Assembly: GCA_964422615.1 (NCBI GenBank) | Contig: CAYRBJ010000008.1 | Location: 1-64,000 of the forward strand | Length of the DNA stretch: 64,000 nucleotides | Direction: 5' to 3' | Source: DATLWN01 sp964422615 | GTDB lineage: Bacteria; Pseudomonadota; Zetaproteobacteria; Mariprofundales; Mariprofundaceae | Shown: one piece after another, positions 61,727 to 64,000 of the stretch | Position numbering within the stretch: the stretch's first letter is position 1 | Layout: each line of letters begins with the position of its first letter | The notes under the pieces: model-generated | Told to the model about the DNA's origin: nothing | Databases searched by the model: none | What the model saw: the letters and a program-made list of their open reading frames with translations, nothing else | Translations under genes and position numbers: made by a program

Positions 61727-62326
61727 TCAGCGGCGGCGCATCGCCCAGGCCCGCCACAGCAGGGTGATGCCGATGATGGCGATGATGGCGGCGGCGAACC
61801 AGCCAAGGTGGTGCAGCGGCTGCATCCTGTGCCACAGGCGCATCATGGGCTCGGCGGCGTAGTACAGGCCCAGGGCCCACACCCCGCACCACAGCAAGGC
61901 GCCGATGGTGTTGTAGATCAGAAAGCGTCCCCACGGCATGCCCATGGCGCCGGCGACGATGCCGTTGAGCTGGCGCAGGCCGTCGAAGAAGCGGGCCAGC
62001 ACGATGATCGGGCCGCCGTATCTGACATAGGCGGTCTCGACCCTGGCCAGCGCATGCTTGGCCATGGCCAGGCGCGCCAGCGGCGCCTTGCCCCAGCGCT
62101 GGCCCATCCAGAAGCCGACCACGTTGCCGGTGAAGGCGGCCACGCAGGTCACGGTGAACACGGCCGCGATGTTCATGTCCCCGTCGCGGGCCAGAAGGGC
62201 GGCGGCCATCATGCCCGTCTGCCCGGGGAAAGGGATGCCGCAGCCCTCCACGAACACGGCGAAGAAAAGCCCCGGATAGCCGTATTCCGTCAGCCAGGGC
62301 CGGGCCAGTTCCAGGGCGTGGTGCAT
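61727..62326 (-). CDS. DedA-family inner-membrane protein
   Basis: 199 residues with about five hydrophobic segments. DedA features: GYPGLFFAVFVEGCGIPFPGQTG, then GNVVGFWMGQRWG and the conserved RFFDGLRQLNGIVAGAMGMPWGRF. Family members flip undecaprenyl phosphate or other lipids and support membrane homeostasis. It starts 4 bp after the ksgA stop, same strand. Confidence 0.9.
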   Translation of the reverse strand: MHHALELARPWLTEYGYPGLFFAVFVEGCGIPFPGQTGMMAAALLARDGDMNIAAVFTVTCVAAFTGNVVGFWMGQRWGKAPLARLAMAKHALARVETAYVRYGGPIIVLARFFDGLRQLNGIVAGAMGMPWGRFLIYNTIGALLWCGVWALGLYYAAEPMMRLWHRMQPLHHLGWFAAAIIAIIGITLLWRAWAMRRR

Positions 62327-62329
62327 GCG

Positions 62330-63142
62330 CTACCAGTCGCTCAGGGTGGCACGGATGCCCAGGCCGTCGGGATAGAGCCGGTGGGCGATCTGTGCCCACT
62401 TGGCGTACGGCAGCGTCTCCGGGCGGGAATCGGGGTCGATGACCATGTCGAACCAGTCGGCGGGCTTCAGCCTGCCCTTGAAGTTGTTGGCGATGGTCTT
62501 GCGCCGGTGGCGGAAGCCCTCGCGCAATGTGGCCTCCAGGGCCCGGATGTCGGTGGGCGGGCGCCGGTGGTGCGCCGTCAGGGTGATCACGGCCGAATGC
62601 ACCTGCGGCGGCGGCTTGAAGGCGCCAGGCGGCAGCACCAGCAGCCGTTTCGGCTCGTAATGGTGGCGCACCATCACCGACAGCGATCCGTACACGCGCC
62701 CGCCGGGGCCGGCGACAATGCGCTCGCCCACCTCGCGCTGGTACATCAGCACCATGCCGCCCTTGATATCCAGCGCCGCCAGCCTGGCGGTCAACGGACC
62801 ACTGATGTTGTACGGCAGGTTGCCGACGATCCATTCCGCCTTGGCATTGGCCACCGTCCTCTCCAGCTTGTCGAGCACGTCGGCGTGCACCACCGTCAGC
62901 TTGTCGCACTGCTCGGCGCGGCTCTGCCATTGCGCGGCGAAGCGGTTGTCCTTCTCGATCACGGTCAGATGCGCCGCGCGCGCCAAAAGCTGCTCGGTGA
63001 TCGCCCCCAGCCCCGGGCCGATCTCCAGCACGCGCGAGCCTGTCGGCACCGCCTCGGCGATGGTGCGGATCGCGTGCTCATCCTGCAGGAAATGCTGGCC
63101 GAGGGATTTCTTGATGACCGAGATGTCGATGTCCGTATCCAT
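62330..63142 (-). CDS. ksgA: 16S rRNA dimethyladenosine transferase
   Basis: 270 residues dimethylating A1518 and A1519 of 16S rRNA. KSLGQHFLQDEHAI, VLEIGPGLGAITEQLL, VVHADVLD and NLPYNISGPL (catalytic NLPY) are present, followed by MYQREVGERI. Normal length. Probably cotranscribed with the DedA gene. Confidence 0.96.
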   Translation of the reverse strand: MDTDIDISVIKKSLGQHFLQDEHAIRTIAEAVPTGSRVLEIGPGLGAITEQLLARAAHLTVIEKDNRFAAQWQSRAEQCDKLTVVHADVLDKLERTVANAKAEWIVGNLPYNISGPLTARLAALDIKGGMVLMYQREVGERIVAGPGGRVYGSLSVMVRHHYEPKRLLVLPPGAFKPPPQVHSAVITLTAHHRRPPTDIRALEATLREGFRHRRKTIANNFKGRLKPADWFDMVIDPDSRPETLPYAKWAQIAHRLYPDGLGIRATLSDW

Positions 63143-63333
63143 GCCCGAAGCCTAACCAAAACGGACGCGGTTGGCTCTCCCAGGGCTCTCCTCGGGCTTT
63201 GCTCCGGGATCCCTGATGGCGGTCCTTGCCTTACAGGGGAAATCTCCTAGACTACGCGCCCATTTTTGTTGATACCGTCCATTTTTTTATGGGTAGCAGT
63301 CAGGTGCGGGGGTAGGTGCGAGTGAGCGGATCG

Positions 63334-64000
63334 ATGCGGCGGCTGGTGGCCGGCAACTGGAAGATGAACGGCATCCTGGCGGAGGCCATGCAGTTCGTGG
63401 ACGAGCTTGGCGAGAATCCGGCCCCGGAGCATGTGGAGATGGCGCTGATGCCGCCGTTCACGCTGCTGCATTCCTTGCGCGAGCCGCTCTCCGCCAAGGG
63501 CATCGCCCTGGGGGCGCAGAACGTGTACTTCGAGCCGAAGGGTGCGTTCACCGGCTCGATCAGCCCGCTGATGCTGCGCGATGCCGGCTGCCACTACGTG
63601 ATCCTCGGCCATTCGGAGCGGCGCAACATCATCGGTGAGACCGATGACGTGATCCGCGCCAAACTGCTGGCCTCATGGGAAGCCGGCCTGGAGCCGATCC
63701 TTTGCATCGGCGAGCATCTGAAGGAGCGCGAGGCGGGCAAGACGAACGAGGTGCTCAAGCGCCAGCTGGCCATCCTCGAGGGTACGGACAGCGGCCTGCC
63801 GCTGACCGTCGCCTACGAGCCGGTGTGGGCCATCGGTACCGGGCATACCGCCACCACCGAACAGGTGACCGAGACGCACGCCTACATCCACGAGGAGCTG
63901 ATGCGCCTGGGTCACCCCCACTGCCGCGTGCTGTACGGCGGCAGCGTCAATGCCGGCAATGCCGAGTCGCTGCTGGCCTGCCCGGGTGTCGAGGGGGCGC
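63334..64000 (+). CDS. tpiA: Triosephosphate isomerase (3' truncated by the window edge)
   Basis: Interconverts dihydroxyacetone phosphate and glyceraldehyde 3-phosphate. RRLVAGNWKMNG (catalytic Lys), VILGHSERR (catalytic His) and AYEPVWAIGTGHTA (catalytic Glu) are all in frame, then VLYGGSVNAGNA. The window ends before the last 25 or so residues. GTG at 63322 is an in-frame alternative with a better ribosome-binding site (GGGGGTAGG). Confidence 0.95.
   Translation, partial: MRRLVAGNWKMNGILAEAMQFVDELGENPAPEHVEMALMPPFTLLHSLREPLSAKGIALGAQNVYFEPKGAFTGSISPLMLRDAGCHYVILGHSERRNIIGETDDVIRAKLLASWEAGLEPILCIGEHLKEREAGKTNEVLKRQLAILEGTDSGLPLTVAYEPVWAIGTGHTATTEQVTETHAYIHEELMRLGHPHCRVLYGGSVNAGNAESLLACPGVEGA

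Overview
The window reads as a draft-assembly scaffold (one run of exactly 100 N at 4793-4892) from a moderately G+C-rich Gram-negative proteobacterium. Evidence: an outer-membrane POTRA/beta-barrel protein, a DnaE-type replicase, sigma-54 next to long HPF, PtsN, HprK and RapZ, a biotin cluster bioF-bioH-bioC-bioD, and an E3 subunit of pyruvate dehydrogenase with its own lipoyl domain. HprK plus an EIIA(Man)-like protein without sugar permeases is the layout known from beta-, zeta- and acidithiobacillus-type proteobacteria. An array of small exported c-type cytochromes fits a respiratory, possibly iron- or sulfur-oxidising chemolithotroph. I lean towards Zetaproteobacteria or a near relative, without certainty.

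Layout. 1-3.9 kb: pyruvate dehydrogenase operon (pdhB end, pdhC, lpdA) closed by a strong terminator. 3.9-8.6 kb: an accessory patch with lower G+C, holding a 168-bp MITE-like inverted-repeat element, a nickel/cobalt repressor-exporter pair (the exporter interrupted by the assembly gap), a GDCCVxC cysteine-rich protein, a broken GFA-family gene, a membrane-anchored cytochrome c, a 31-residue membrane peptide and an exported phosphoesterase. 8.6-31.8 kb: housekeeping genes (rlmN, fdxA, dnaE, accA, an outer-membrane protein, an rRNA methyltransferase, cbpA-cbpM-trxC, an Old Yellow Enzyme, rhlE, tRNA-Ser, the SRP RNA, ppsA, aroG, lipA, a SYLF lipoprotein and a JmjC/cupin-like protein). 31.8-45.9 kb: rhlB, tRNA-Ile2(CAU), bolA-grxD, the rpoN-hpf-ptsN-hprK-rapZ-EIIA-ptsH-ptsI operon, bioB, dapA, and a PrsK/PrsR-like two-component pair with a small secreted protein. 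46-52.9 kb: clpB, four exported cytochromes c plus a decayed fifth copy, smpB, a flavin-binding protein, two tandem membrane peptides and a small lipoprotein. 52.8-64 kb: ilvC, an OmpR-type two-component system, nudF, a single-domain response regulator, the bio cluster, comF, grxC, a DedA protein, ksgA and the start of tpiA.

How the parts connect. The rpoN operon is a phosphorelay without sugar transport that probably tunes sigma-54, ribosome hibernation and carbon/nitrogen signalling. The PrsK/PrsR-like regulator carries GAFAGA where sigma-54 activators usually have GAFTGA. The cytochrome genes share a dyad leader (CTTGC-N20/21-GCAAG) upstream of three start codons, and near-identical terminators follow those genes, so they look co-regulated and recently amplified. 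The most novel-looking material is this cytochrome array with its membrane peptides and relic copies, plus the metal-resistance patch at 4-8.5 kb.
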